Positions 1 to 10,717 of a DNA stretch of 51,401 nt are shown piece after piece (within the stretch, counting starts at the first letter, position 1; each line of letters starts with the position of its first letter). Origin of the DNA: Acrasis kona. Its lineage: Eukaryota; Heterolobosea; Eutetramitea; Acrasida; Acrasidae. Made by a program: the position numbers and the translations under genes. The stretch lies in assembly GCA_026419775.2 (NCBI GenBank), contig JAOPGA020001300.1, positions 1 to 51,401 of the forward strand, read 5' to 3'. The notes under the pieces are model-generated. The model was not told where the DNA came from and made no database searches. It was given only the letters and a program-made list of their open reading frames with translations.

Positions 1-21
1 GCAATTATTGGTTTGTTTCAG

Positions 22-891
22 GATCATGCAGAATTATATCATCAGCATCTTTCATCAAAGCAGAAGGAAGAGTTTGAGGCACTGTATAAGACATTCAGGA
101 TCGAAGGAAGACAACTGCCATCGTTTGATAAGCGAGGTTATTGGATGGGTGATGAATTTTTGGCATTCTTCGCGGTCGCTCCTTATTTATATACTAAGCT
201 AATTCCCAGAGCACCTGACCAAATACAGAAACGGCGTATCAAAGCGTTCATTCTACATTGCCGATGGATGCAAATTATGTTGCAGAGATCACTGTCCCAA
301 AAACAGATTGATGACGCGGAGAAGATTTGTTTAGATTGGAGGGATGAGATGAAAATACTATACCCATATTCATCAATAGTGTTGTCAAAGCCAAACTTCC
401 ATAACGTAATTCATGTATTCAAGTTTGCTAGGGAATGGGGTCCTCCTGTGCTATATTGGTGTAGAGTATTTGAACATAAACACAAAGTATTCCGTCACCA
501 TGTACAGGCTGGTAATCACAAAAATGATGAAATATGGGCAGCATCAAGAGAGAACTTTATGCAATCAATGCGATGGATTTATGGGCTCCAGCAATCTCGC
601 ACCGAAAGGAATTACAAGAGGATGAAACCAGGAACCAAAATTATATATTTGAATTTGGACGAGAACAAGAGGGAGTTTGGTTATGGTGCTATCAACAATG
701 TCAAGAATGGAGAGATTGATATTACTCCCCTACAATTTACACAATTTGGAAAGTACCACAACTCTCCACTTTACAGCTCTCATATATCTGGTCCATCCAT
801 CAAGATAAAGCTTGAGCATTATGTTGGTAGATTAACCTTAACAGATGGATTTGTCAACACATTTGTAACCTTGAATATAATAAAAAAGTGA
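22..891 (+). CDS. 3' end of a transposon-like hypothetical gene (partial)
   Basis: An open frame runs from the window edge to TGA at 889-891. The first 21 bases end in TTTGTTTCAG, a good 3' splice site, so I start the visible exon at 22 (DHAELYHQH...); the 5' part lies outside the window. About 289 residues are seen. Around residue 125-155 is the pattern KPNFHNVIHV, then GPPVLYW, then FEHKHKVFRH. A similar H...GP..YW..RFE.KH..F block occurs in transposon-derived proteins of animals and fungi. That link is from memory of the motif; no catalytic triad is visible here, so function is unassigned. It could be a domesticated or decaying element. The next 413 bases (892-1304) show nothing I can support. 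Confidence 0.5.
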   Translation, partial: DHAELYHQHLSSKQKEEFEALYKTFRIEGRQLPSFDKRGYWMGDEFLAFFAVAPYLYTKLIPRAPDQIQKRRIKAFILHCRWMQIMLQRSLSQKQIDDAEKICLDWRDEMKILYPYSSIVLSKPNFHNVIHVFKFAREWGPPVLYWCRVFEHKHKVFRHHVQAGNHKNDEIWAASRENFMQSMRWIYGLQQSRTERNYKRMKPGTKIIYLNLDENKREFGYGAINNVKNGEIDITPLQFTQFGKYHNSPLYSSHISGPSIKIKLEHYVGRLTLTDGFVNTFVTLNIIKK

Positions 892-1304
892 ATCGATTTA
901 TCAATAGAAGTGTGTTTGTTTTGATGCCGAAAAACCCTTGAAAATATAGGTAACGAACGGTTAAGCGACCAATACTTACCATTATTGAGAGGAATGGTAA
1001 CGCAAAGTCTGGTGACAGAATGGTCGGTTTATGACCATTTCTTACCTTTTGTAACCACAAGCATTCTCACAAGCAATATTCTGCTCCAAAACTGTTTACA
1101 TTTTTACAGATATTCAACTCTTCCCTCACATATATAAATGTAAATTGAGAAATGCCAAAATCTAATTGCTGCTATTACATGGTAGTAAACTCCAATTGTT
1201 TCCTTTAAACGTTTGATGTAAGGTACTTATTTTGAATATTTTGTGGTAGCTTTATCATCAATCAAACCAACAAAAAATGATCATTCCCTTTAAATCTGTT
1301 TAAA

Positions 1305-1562
1305 TTACTTCTTTGACTTCCTATAATGGTATGAAAATAATTATATAAATTAATACAAGAAAGTACACTTACCAGCCCGCTAAATTGAATTCATTGACTC
1401 CTTCTATTTCCATAAGGAATATAATGGTGGCGGCCTTGTTGTAGTCCATTCTCGTTCTTGGTTAACTATGATTAGAGCGAAATCAATAAGGGTGGTCATA
1501 GTTGTCAAGATGGTTGTAGGATCATTTAAAGACTGGGATGAGCTATGATATGTTGTGTTCAT
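1305..1562 (-). CDS. Candidate small membrane protein (57 aa, three exons)
   Basis: This model comes from reading the minus strand of an otherwise empty gap. Exons are 1467..1562, 1373..1434 and 1305..1320. The introns are 1435..1466 (32 nt, GTTAAC...AAG) and 1321..1372 (52 nt, GTAAGTGT...TTATAG). The product starts MNTTYHSSSQS and has one hydrophobic stretch (LIDFALIIAATIIFL, residues about 25-39), then a short tail ending WKSKK. The second intron has strong splice signals. The first is weaker; without it an ATG at 1449 would give a 30-residue protein from the last two exons. I do not recognise the family. Gene reality is uncertain because the product is so short. Confidence 0.35.
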
Positions 1563-1765
1563 AGTGTGTTGGCATTATTCTCAAAAACATTGCGCTAGAT
1601 CGAGGTGCGTAACTTTAAGGGTTTCTTATGCCTGTCTTGTTTGTGTTCTATAGAACTCCATTTTTAATCGGTGACAGATTCAGCCAATGATTCTATTATG
1701 CACTTCCGCTTCAGTTATTTTCGTCGTGTCAATATCAATTGTTGGACAGTCAGGGGCAGATAGAA

Positions 1766-3356
1766 ATGTTGAAGATAAACCTCAACGATGAAGACCTTCG
1801 GCGGTTCATGGAGGATGCTCCTCAGATGCAGCAAGCCCCAATATTGTTGGATGGAGAGCCAACCTCACAACTATACAAGTATGCCAAATATACAATACAT
1901 CAAATAAGCATGCTATTCTACCAATCATGTGAAGACGGAAACCTTGATATTGTTCGGCATATTATTGATAATCATGGCACGACCAACAAGTATTCTGTTA
2001 CGTGTAATAGTAGAATAATGCTGCCGGTCAACATAAATTTTCTGAACCACAAACAAAACAACAGAACACCACTCCATGCAGCATGCCACAAAAATTCATG
2101 TCAATATTGTAAATTACTTGTTAAACCAAGAGGGAATAGATTCATGTGCGCTAGACGAGTCGAAAAAAACTCCCCTTCACTTGTGCTCTGAAAGCGGAAG
2201 TGAGGAAGCGGCACTTGCTCTGCTACAACATGAGGAGAGAACCGTTGACGTCAACGCAAGGGACATTAATGGTGTATCGCCAATATTTACTTGCATATTG
2301 AACCACAATTTTAACATTGCCAATCATCTATTGCTTGCTGGAGCGGACATTAATCTGAAAAAGTGCGACGGAATGACAGTGTTGCACTCTTGCATGGTTT
2401 CTGGAGATGTCGAGGCGCTAACTTTCCTACTAGAGTTACCAGAGAAGCACCACCTCATGTTGAATGCTAGAGATGAATTCGGAGACACTCCACTATTCAA
2501 AGCCGTGTCCCATTCTGGACGAACGAAAGCAATAAGACTACTACTAAGCTCTGGAAACAACAATGTCGGAACGTGGATTAGGAACAATGTAGGAGAAAAC
2601 ATTTTCCACTTGTTGAGCAAGACCGGTAACGTCAACCTGCTATACTTTTTGATAGATATCCTTCCCATTTATTCATCCAACATGTCTAGTTCGACCAACA
2701 CGCCCGTCACCCCACTACAACAATTGGAAACTCACATACGGTCGGCATGTATAGAGGACGAGAGCGGCCCGAACGATTTGGAACCATTGAGCCCCATGGG
2801 CGTCTTATTGTCGCCATCGCCAGCAGCAGCCAGCACTCAATCCAGTCAATTAGGCTTCATGTCGAGATTCATACAAAACAGAAAAACAGCATCCAACGCG
2901 ACGGAGGCCCAACCCACCTGTGTGGACGTAAAGATTCAACACCTGCTAAACGAAAGGGACAAGAGCGGATACACGCCGCTACACGTCGCGGTGAAATTTG
3001 ACCAGGCAGATCTAGTCAAGGCGCTCTTGAGCCTCAAAGCAAGAGACCAACCCAACCAAACAGACGCCGAAGTCAAACTAGAAAAGAGAAGAAGTTTCAG
3101 AAAGTCATTCGCACAGGGCACCACCACCTCCACCTCCACCAAGCTATACGACGCGCTCAATGTAAATCAAACAGATCACAAATCAAACACCGCCCTTCAC
3201 TTGGCCATATCAGCCGTGGAGAGCGGAAAAGCAAGAAGCGGCCCACAAATCATCAAGGCGCTCATGGCAGTCAAGAACATCAAGACGGACATCAAGAACA
3301 GCGCAGGGGACACTGCAAAGAGCCACGCAAAAAAGTGTAACGTATCGCTCAAATAA
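1766..3356 (+). CDS. Ankyrin-repeat protein, reading frame broken at about 2096
   Basis: Ankyrin repeats (TPLHAAC, TPLHLCSESGS, TPLFKAVSHSGR, TPLHVAVKFDQ, TALHLAISA) run through two overlapping frames. From the ATG at 1766 the first frame is good to HKN (2095). The second is good from HVNIVNYLL (2097) to TAA at 3356. Skipping one T at 2096 restores a perfect repeat (TPLHAACHKNHVNIVNYLL) and a protein of about 529 aa. No GT-AG intron fits the junction. Both halves are otherwise intact, so this is either an assembly indel or a recent lesion. Ankyrin repeats mediate protein binding; no other domain is visible apart from a Ser/Pro-rich linker near residue 330-400, so the role is unknown. It converges on the next gene, with only 4 nt between the stop codons. 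Confidence 0.8.
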
Positions 3357-3360
3357 AAAT

Positions 3361-5746
3361 CTATTTTTTACACAATGCCTCGTTCTCCTTCATTAACCTC
3401 GCAATCTCGTCGCCAAGCGTCCTAATATCCTTATCCAACTGAATGTTGCGCAACAATGTTTCTTGCATAATCTTTTGCATGTGATTGTAGGCCTCTACGG
3501 TGGGCGTGACTTGATACTTGCTGTTGCTGCCCTGTCCGCTGTTGCTCGATCCAAACAATCCCATGAATCCACCGCCGCCACTGCTGCTGCTGGCGCTGCT
3601 CATTCCCCTGTGATGATTGAATGCTTCTTGTTCGGGTGCCATCCTGCCCACCTTTTCCCTGCTCACATAGTGCTGTATAATGTCCTGTCTCTTGTCCAAA
3701 TCCTCCCTCATCAATATCAAATTCTCGTCCTGCACCCTAATCTTTTCTTCCAAGTGCCACTTTGTGTTCTGTAAATCAGCCACTCGTTGCACCAATACGT
3801 TATTCTCGTTCATGATGACGTCTTGATGCGACGTTAATTTTTGAATCAATAATTGATTCTCTGCATCGGTGGACGACGACGAAGAAGAAGAAAAGCAGGG
3901 TTGTTGTACGTTACGTATGGGCGAATCCAACTTGATGTGATCGTCCACCGTCGATTGAGTGCGCGTCAATTGATTCATTTGATTCTTCAGCTCCATGGTG
4001 ACTTGTTTGTTCTTTTTGATCTGTAACAAGTACTCTGTTTTCTTGTCCTTTAATTGTTGTTGTAGCGATTGATTAAGCGATGCGTTCTTTTCGCATTCCA
4101 TGGATAATCGGCTCAACGACTGCTTGGCGTCGTTCAGTTCGTTCGTGGTTTGTTCCAATAACGACTCGGTCGCTCTCAATCCATAATCGCTCAACGTTCG
4201 ATTCACAAAGTGATGAATCACTTGTTGATCGAGAGCGCTCGATAATTGATCGTGCTGCATCGCTCTCTTGTTCAAGAGCCTGGTCGATTGTTCCGACGAT
4301 TTCAATTGATCGTGCAACGCGTTCATGTTCTTTGAGAATTCTTGTGATTTCAAATCGCTCGATATCGTCAATTGTTCGTGTTGGTATTGTAAAATCTTGA
4401 ATCTGGATTCCATCTTTTTTAATTGTTCGTGCAGACTATCCCTGGCACCTCTCGCTGCTTGTTCCTGTATTTCCAATTCATCAAAGTCCTTTTGTAGAAT
4501 GTCGAATTGAATTTTGAGATTGTCGTGTTGCTTCTCCAGCGCATCTAATCTGTTGCTTCGATCCACGAGCGGTTCCAATTCCTTGATCCTGCGATTGCTC
4601 TCCACCACTTTTTGTCTGAATTGTTCTCTGGTCTCGGTCGCTGTTTGTGCCTGTCGTTGTTGATTGGACAGCATTTGATTGGACTTTTCCAACTTTTGAA
4701 TGGATTCGTCCAATTGTTTGAGCAGCCCATTCTTTTCGGATTCGAGAGCGTTGGATTTGGATTGTAGCGATTCCATTTCCATTCTCGACGCGTCGATTTG
4801 TTGTTGCAGCGCGTGCACCGTTGATTCTGATTTGGATAGATTGAGCTGCGTGGATTCATGTCGTGCGATTAGATTGGCGTGAGACGCGTTGATCTTTTCT
4901 AGTGATTGTTGTAATTGATCGAACGATGATTCCTTGATCTTGTACTTGTCCTCGTGCACTTTTAATTGTTGTTGCAGATTGTCCTTTTCGATCGCAAAGG
5001 ACGACGATTGTTGAGATAGTTGTGATTCTAGCCTGGCAATGTTGTTTAGTAAGTCTTGATCTTGACCATTGTTGTTGGGTTGTGCTTGTTGTTCTTGTTC
5101 GTCATTTTCGTCATTACGACGATCGTATTCGTTGGGGAATAATGATTGTTTTAGACTTGATGGTGCGCCCAATGTGACGTGAATGAAATCTTGGTCATCG
5201 TGATTGGATGTGACGTCGTGAACCAGCCTTCTTGCTGTCTCTTTGAACTGTTTCAACTCTATTTGTTCCTTTTTCATTTCGACAATGCGGCTCTGTAGGT
5301 GATTATTGTCTTGCTTCATGTTTGCGATTTCGTTTTTCAACTCTTCTTGTTGCTTATACATGTGTTGTACGTTATTCCTCAGTGCTTCGTTCTGTTCCTT
5401 GTGTTCGGTCGTCATCGACTCTATTTGTTTTTTTAATTGTTCTGCTTCGTTTGAAGTTTGCTTTTGTGGTACATTTTTAGCATCTATTGAGGTGGTTATT
5501 TATTGTGTAATGATGATTACTTGATTGCTTAAGTCGGGCTATTTCTGCTGCTGCTTTATTTTCTCTTTGTTTGCCCTCATATAACTGTGATTTTAAAGTG
5601 AGGAGCTGTTCTTGCATCTGGGAGAACTCGGCGTTTGTAATGTTCATGGTTCCACTCTGTGTGTCATTTTTCTTGCCTCCTAATGCGCTCGCAAACCGTC
5701 CATACAGGTCACTGACTTTCTCTGTCATGTCTTGAGGTTTGTGCAA
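3361..5746 (-). CDS. Long coiled-coil protein (782 aa)
   Basis: Two exons, 5521..5746 and 3361..5483, are joined across a 37-nt GT-AG intron (5484..5520). Start is MHKPQDMTEKVSDLYGRFA. Most of the chain (about residues 40-650) is Gln/Lys/Glu/Leu-rich heptad-type coiled coil with no globular domain. A Ser/Gly-rich patch containing GLFGSS follows. The last 50 residues form a more conserved-looking segment (AYNHMQKIMQETLLRNIQL ... LGDEIARLMKENEALCKK). This tail resembles the end of CCDC186/CCCP-1-type vesicle-trafficking coiled-coil proteins, but that comparison is from memory and weak. A golgin or tether role is therefore only a possibility. Confidence 0.8.
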
Positions 5747-5990
5747 TATATGATTGTTCTATTAATAAGTATTTGTAAATGTCCCGCATGAGGACGTCCC
5801 GTTCAATGATGCACTCCTTGAAGAAGAAAAGGATTGTGTTAGTGGGGGAGTATCTCTCAAGTGATAATTTCAGTCAGATTGAGTACAAAAATTTTTAATT
5901 CAAAATTTGTTTTTACATTTCCACTAGCTAGTGGCCAAAGATACAACATAATCGCTTGTAGATACATAAGGTAAACCATTTATAAATGTT

Positions 5991-6182
5991 CTATGCAGAT
6001 GATGTTGGCTCTAGTTTGTATTCGTCTGTTGTAATTCCCCCATTATGGAAAATCCCCACTATTGCTTTGCTCTCGTATAAATCTCTGATATGCCTCTCAA
6101 GATATGTGTTCATTTCGTTTGTTTTATTAGATGTCTGCGCGCCAAAGGGTATCTCAAGGATCCATAACCATTTTGCATCGAT
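5991..6182 (-). pseudogene. Coding-like remnant, 63 codons, no start
   Basis: The minus strand is open from just after a TAA (immediately above 6182) to TAG at 5991-5993. The translation looks like real protein (IDAKWLWILEIPFG, then LERHIRDLYESKAIVGIF, ending EPTSSA). There is no ATG until the middle (MNTYLERHIRD, 40 codons). A neighbouring frame just upstream also reads like protein (SMQNGYGSLRYPLARRHLI), as expected if a frameshift split an older gene. Family not recognised. Confidence 0.3.
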
Positions 6183-6589
6183 TTAATTCTAAAAGGAATC
6201 ATCCGATACCCTTATTATCCATTAATGATTCCTCCAGGATCAGCAGCGTTTTGAATAATAACTGATAAACACTTCGTAGCAACTACAACTAGTTCCTCTT
6301 ACATTTTTACACAAAAAGACATATAAAGTATGCATCCATTAGAATATATTGATAGGTGGTGCAGAGACTGCTATCAAAAAAAGTACAAATTGTGAAGCTC
6401 TTGATCCAAAATTTTATTTGAGCTACAACGTTCAAAAATCTGAATGGTGACGAACCAAGTTATTTGTTGCAGATTCACTTCATTTATATCATCTAATGAG
6501 AAGAACATTGTAAATAACCCCATTATATCAAATTCATTTAAAAATATAATACCGTGTGTTCTTCTTCCCTCATCATGTTGTGAACTACT

Positions 6590-6647
6590 GTTGTAAAAAA
6601 TACCATGCGTGTTGTAAAAAATACCATGCGTGTTGTAAAACAAATAC
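6590..6647 (+). repeat. 21-bp tandem repeat, 2.7 copies
   Basis: Two identical 21-bp units, each GTTGTAAAAAA then TACCATGCGT, occupy 6590-6610 and 6611-6631. A third, diverging unit begins at 6632. They end about 10 nt before the kinase start codon at 6657, so they lie in its promoter or 5' UTR. Confidence 0.85.
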
Positions 6648-6656
6648 CCGGATACA

Positions 6657-7373
6657 ATGGAACAGCTCTATGAGACACTAGCAGCAGAGTTGATCAAGAC
6701 AATTGATGGCACACCAAAAGGAGAAAAATTTATTCTCGGAATAACTGGTATTCCTGGGAGTGGTTAGTAATCATACTGTTTCCACTAATTACAGACAGGA
6801 AAGACAACGACCAGTATTAGGCTGTATGAACTTATCAAAAAGCAACGTCCTGAAAATATAGTAGTCGTCCCGATGGACGGATTTCACCATTACAGAAGTG
6901 AATTAGATCGAATGGATGACCCAGCAGAGGCACACAGAAGAAGGGGTGCACCTTTTACTTTCAATTCAAAAAGATTTGCCGATACTTTGGAGACAATTAA
7001 AAACAAAGGAGAAGCACTTGCTCCTTCTTTTGACCACAACTTTGGCGACCCAGTTGAAAAGGATATAATTGTAGAACCACAACACAAACTTGTAATCGTG
7101 GAAGGAATCTACCTACTTATAGACGGAGAAGACTGGGAGCGTGCAAGAAAAGTTTTTGATCAAGTATGGTATGTTGACATTGACATTCCAGCAGCAATGG
7201 AGAGAGTTAGAAAAAGGCACATGGCGACAGGCCTCACTGCAGAGTTGGCGAGAGAAAGATGCGAAAAGAGTGATAAGTTGAATGCACATTTGATAGAAGA
7301 AAATAAAAGTAAAGCAGATAGAGTAATAACCTCAAAAGAAGACGGTAGATACGCTGTAAATGAATTTAATTAA
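6657..7373 (+). CDS. P-loop kinase, uridine-kinase/YFH7-like family (226 aa)
   Basis: Exons 6657..6762 and 6799..7373 flank a 36-nt intron inside the Walker A motif. Splicing gives GITGIPGSGKTTTS at about residues 27-40. Further signatures are the PMDGFHHYRSELDRMDDP block, RRGAPFTFN, the strand LVIVEGIYLL and a lid arginine region RVRKRHMATG. These match the nucleoside/phosphoribulokinase superfamily, specifically the branch with yeast Yfh7 and bacterial fructose-kinase-like FrcK proteins. It should phosphorylate a small metabolite using ATP, probably in the cytosol; the substrate cannot be read from the sequence. Length is slightly below Yfh7. No pyrimidine-binding signature of true uridine kinases is obvious. 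Confidence 0.85.
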
Positions 7374-7398
7374 ATGTTATTATTATAATTTAAACTTT

Positions 7399-7619
7399 TC
7401 AATCTAAACACACGACAGGAGCCTTAAGTAGGGGCTTTGCGCACGACACGAACTCTTGGTCAGCTTGAAGTGGACCATAGACTTCAAGAGCCCTTCTGTA
7501 AACATTGCCCTTAACGCGTGAGTATATCCTTTGCTCCTTTCGGTTGTGGATGTTTGCCCAAAGCTTATCTACGTGATTTTGGCCGTGAAGGTGTTGATGT
7601 GTCCTGTCATTACAAGCAT
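7399..7619 (-). CDS. Candidate 58-59 aa protein with ambiguous splice acceptor
   Basis: Exon 1 (7573..7619) encodes MLVMTGHINTFTAKI. A GTAGAT donor at 7572 can pair with an acceptor at 7529 (44-nt intron) or 7537 (36-nt intron). The 44-nt choice gives IYSRVKGNVYRRALEVYGPL and ends KAPVVCLD at 7399. The 36-nt choice reads a different frame ending LRLLSCV at 7404. The first looks more protein-like and gives 58 aa. The gene would end 25 nt from the kinase stop and begin about 55 nt from the divergent ankyrin-kinase ATG. Family not recognised. Confidence 0.35.
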
Positions 7620-7674
7620 AGGACCGGATCAACCAGAATTAATCCATACCACTTCAAACTACCATACTCAACAT

Positions 7675-9793
7675 ATGAATATACATCACAATGATGGAGA
7701 CGTCCAATTGACTCATGAGCAAATATCTCAATTCTTCGATCATATCAAAAGTGGGAACCTTTACGCGGTCAAAGATGCCGTCTGCATGAATCGTGCGTAT
7801 TTATATTGTCGTACGGAAGATGAATGGGAATACACTGGCCTTCATTGGGCTAGTCAGAAAGGGTATAAATTGATTAATTGTTGTTGATAACATTTCGCAA
7901 CAGCTATCCAGAAATTGTATCGTATTTATTATCTCAAGGTGCTGATTATCATTTAGAGGCAAGAAAAGTGCCTTGGAAGCCAATACTTCTTGCTTCAAGA
8001 TACGGTCACAAAAGCATTGTAGAATTGTTTCTAGATGCAGGAGAGGATGTCGACGTTCAGATCAATTGTGATAGCAAATACACCCCACTACATTGTAAGT
8101 CATGAAACATTCTGCGTTCATCATTGGTCAGATGCTTGTCATCATGGACATGTTGATATTGTTAAACTACTCTTGGACCGCAGAACTTCAATTTCTCTGG
8201 TGAGTGGGCATGGCTTAAGACCCATTCATACAGCAGCCAACAACGGTCAAGGTAAGAAATCAACTCAATTAGTTATTAATTCAAGATGACAGCTGCATGT
8301 GTTGGTTTGTTGTTAGAATATGCAGAAGAGATTGATGTTGTGCATAACAGCGAATGGAGGTACACACCGCTACACTGGGCCTGTCAAGAAGGAAAGAGCG
8401 AAGTTGTCAAACTCTTGTTAGATCACAACGCAAACATTCACATCAAGTGCGGCAAGACTTCACAAACAGCACTGCAGATTGCTCAGAAGAATTCATTTAC
8501 AGAAATTGTAGGGTTGCTTCAGAGACATGAACTGAAGGAACTACAAAATAAAAATTATAATGTTTTATTAGAAGTTGGCGGCACAAAGAAGAGGATAGTT
8601 CATGCGAGGAACATTTGTACGCTGGCAGACTTGAAGAGATTCTTATATCATCAACTATCATTAACCGGATCCATGGAGCGATACTTGTATGAGTGGTTCG
8701 TACAAGAATTTGATGACTATGCTGTCGTGGATCAACTTGATCACCTTCCCACTAGTAAGTTTGATCTGGTTTGGTAATGTATTCACTTGTTGGTAGATGT
8801 AAAGATCAAAGTGACTCTCGAAGGAAATGCGCCCGCGCCGACTGGCAGTGATAGTTTTCAGAATCAATCAATCATTGAGGATGGTTCGCTGAACTTGCTC
8901 AAACTGGTGAGTGATGATGCATTGTGACGAAAGCTGACCACGTTAATATGTAGCTAGGAATGGGAACGAACGGAACGGTATATTTGGCACAACACATTGA
9001 CAGCGAACAACAATTAGCTCTCAAAAAGATACCTTGCATCAATCACGTGGAGGCCAAGCAAAAGTTACAGGAATACTCACAACTGAAAGGCTTGGATCAT
9101 GACTACTTGACTTGCTATCAAAACATGTTTATACAAAAGAACACAGTAAGTACAAACGATTCAGTAACGCTAAACGTGTCCAGTTGCTAGAGGACATTTT
9201 CATCACGACGGAATATTATGACAAGGGTGACTTTTCTACATTTATAAGCGCTAGAAGACAATTGGAAGTTCCTCTCTCCATACACATCATTTTGGAATAC
9301 ATGAAACAGATCACGAGTGCCATATGTTACCTTCACGAACGAGGCATCATGCACGGAGACCTTAAACCACAAAACATTTTCTTCGCAAGTAACTTTGATT
9401 TTTATTTCTTGACTCATCATGATAGGTGACTTTAAAAACTTGAAGATTACTGATTATGGCCTACACAGAAGTTCGAAATGTTTTTCCACCACAATGTCGT
9501 CGATGAGGTACCTATCACCAGAGGTCATTGCCAATGGAACTTACCACATGGGATCTGACTTGTGGTCGATGGGCTGTATCTTTGCGGAGATGTTGCTTCT
9601 TGACTCCAAAGTATATTACATGGACGTTTACATTCATCAAGACTTTCATTCCAATCTTTGTCAAGAAATTTGTAAAAAGTATCCTTCTGAGCTGGCCGAT
9701 ATTGTTTGCTCCTTATTAAATACAAATGTACAAGATAGACCTGAGGCGAAGAGTGTCCTAAAAAGCATCACCCAAATACAAAAAAATTATTAA
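7675..9793 (+). CDS. Ankyrin-repeat protein kinase (611 aa, eight exons)
   Basis: Exons are 7675..7862, 7904..8094, 8132..8251, 8293..8754, 8797..8906, 8954..9145, 9184..9388 and 9426..9793. The introns are 41, 37, 41, 42, 47, 38 and 37 nt. Residues about 25-250 hold ankyrin repeats (TGLHWASQKGY, TPLHYACHHGHVDIV, RPIHTAANNGQ, TPLHWACQEGKSEVV). A linker follows, then a protein kinase from residue 358: glycine loop GMGTNGTV, LALKK lysine (381/382), catalytic HGDLKPQN (D480), metal site DYG (499-501, DFG variant), SPE in place of APE, and SDLWSMGC. All catalytic residues are present, so it should be an active Ser/Thr-type kinase. HGD instead of HRD means it lacks the RD arginine. Partners are unknown; the ankyrin part probably sets target choice. 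Confidence 0.88.
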
Positions 9794-9801
9794 TTGTAAC
9801 G

Positions 9802-10501
9802 ATGGTTTACCAAATTTTGTTTATTGTGTTGTTGTTGGTGTTTTTGTGGAGGGTCTATTCATGCATTCCAAATCGAATAAAGCCTTTCAAATCAACGACG
9901 AGGATTTCAATTGAAAAGCCCATCAATACTCTTGTTGTGTTGGGATCAGGAGGGCACACCACAGAAATGTGCACGTTGGTTCAATCCTTGATAAAGGAGA
10001 AGAGAAATTCCATTCCATTGTACCAATTTACTTTTTTGATAGCACAAACAGACAACAAGAGTGCTGATTTTGCCACCACCAAACTATCAAAAGATTTAGG
10101 CCCCCTTAAGATTCACTATATACCAAGGAGCAGGGAAGTCAAACAATCTCTAGTCTCATCCATTTTCACAACATTGTGGGCCTTTTTAAAAACTGTTCGA
10201 CTCACCCTATTTGAGGTTCAACCTGATTTAATTTTGGTAAATGGACCAGGAACATGTGTTCCAATTTGTGTGAATGCATACATTGCAAAAGTAATTATAA
10301 TTTCAAGTNTTTCGTCATTAATCGTTATAGTTTTTTGGTAAAATGATCAAAATCATCTACGTTGAATCACTGGCACGGGTACGAAAACTCAGCACAACTG
10401 GTTGGATCATGAGATTTATGGCAGATCGTCTCATCGTGCAGTGGAAACCACTTTTCAGTAAACATTCTCCACAAGTCGACTACGTTGGTCGTTTGTGCTA
10501 A
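9802..10501 (+). CDS. ALG14: UDP-GlcNAc transferase subunit ALG14 (219 aa)
   Basis: Exons 9802..10290 and 10331..10501 flank a 40-nt intron that contains the single N (10309). The N-terminus is one membrane helix (YQILFIVLLLVFLWRVY). Then come LVVLGSGGHTTEM (glycine-rich loop of GT-B folds), FLIAQTDNKS, YIPRSREVKQS and LILVNGPGTCVPIC. After the intron come KIIYVESLARVRKLS, IVQWKPL and a final YVGRLC. These are the landmarks of ALG14, which anchors catalytic ALG13 at the ER membrane for the second GlcNAc addition in dolichol-linked N-glycan synthesis. Length is as expected. It starts 8 nt after the ankyrin-kinase stop codon on the same strand, so transcription signals must be very compact. Confidence 0.93.
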
Positions 10502-10560
10502 GATCAAATGTACAAAACTAATAAATTGTATATATTTATTATTTATTGTTTGTTATATTA

Positions 10561-10700
10561 GACCTTAGGGCTTCGACCCGAATAAAGTTATCCTGAACAA
10601 GTAAGTGCAAGTTCAAAGGAATGGACAGCAAAGTTAGTTGTCTTCCACACGTGATCAATAATTTTTTTGTCGGATTATCGTTGCGAAGCCCTGTTAGACC
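10561..10700. repeat. 140-bp imperfect inverted-repeat (MITE-like) element
   Basis: The left end GACCTTAGGGCTTCG (10561-10575) is the near-reverse complement of the right end CGAAGCCCTGTTAGACC (10684-10700). They share an uninterrupted 9-bp core AGGGCTTCG. Just inside, GTTATCC on the left faces GGATTATC on the right. The interior has no open frame. The shape suggests a small non-autonomous DNA transposon or a large hairpin; no clear target-site duplication was confirmed. Confidence 0.45.
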
Positions 10701-10717
10701 TTTTTATTGAAATATTT

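Larger units (their letters stand above)
5747..6656. other. 910-bp intergenic region with coding relics
   Basis: AT-rich gap between the coiled-coil gene and the P-loop kinase. It contains a coding-like minus-strand stretch (5991..6182, listed separately), another open minus-strand stretch at 6374..6643 (frame ending HNLYFF, start built from the 21-bp repeats) and three copies of a 21-bp tandem repeat near its right end. No complete gene could be assembled. Confidence 0.5.

Noticed and set aside
5986-6186. 66-codon plus-strand frame
   Set aside because: The minus strand of the same block reads as better protein; the plus frame has no support.
10300-10341. ALG14 frame running into sequence containing N
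   Set aside because: The N lies in an intron (10291-10330); splicing to 10331 restores the family C-terminus.
10555-10605. TTCGA-containing segment as a tRNA T-arm
   Set aside because: No acceptor, D or anticodon arms fit; better explained as the inverted-repeat end.
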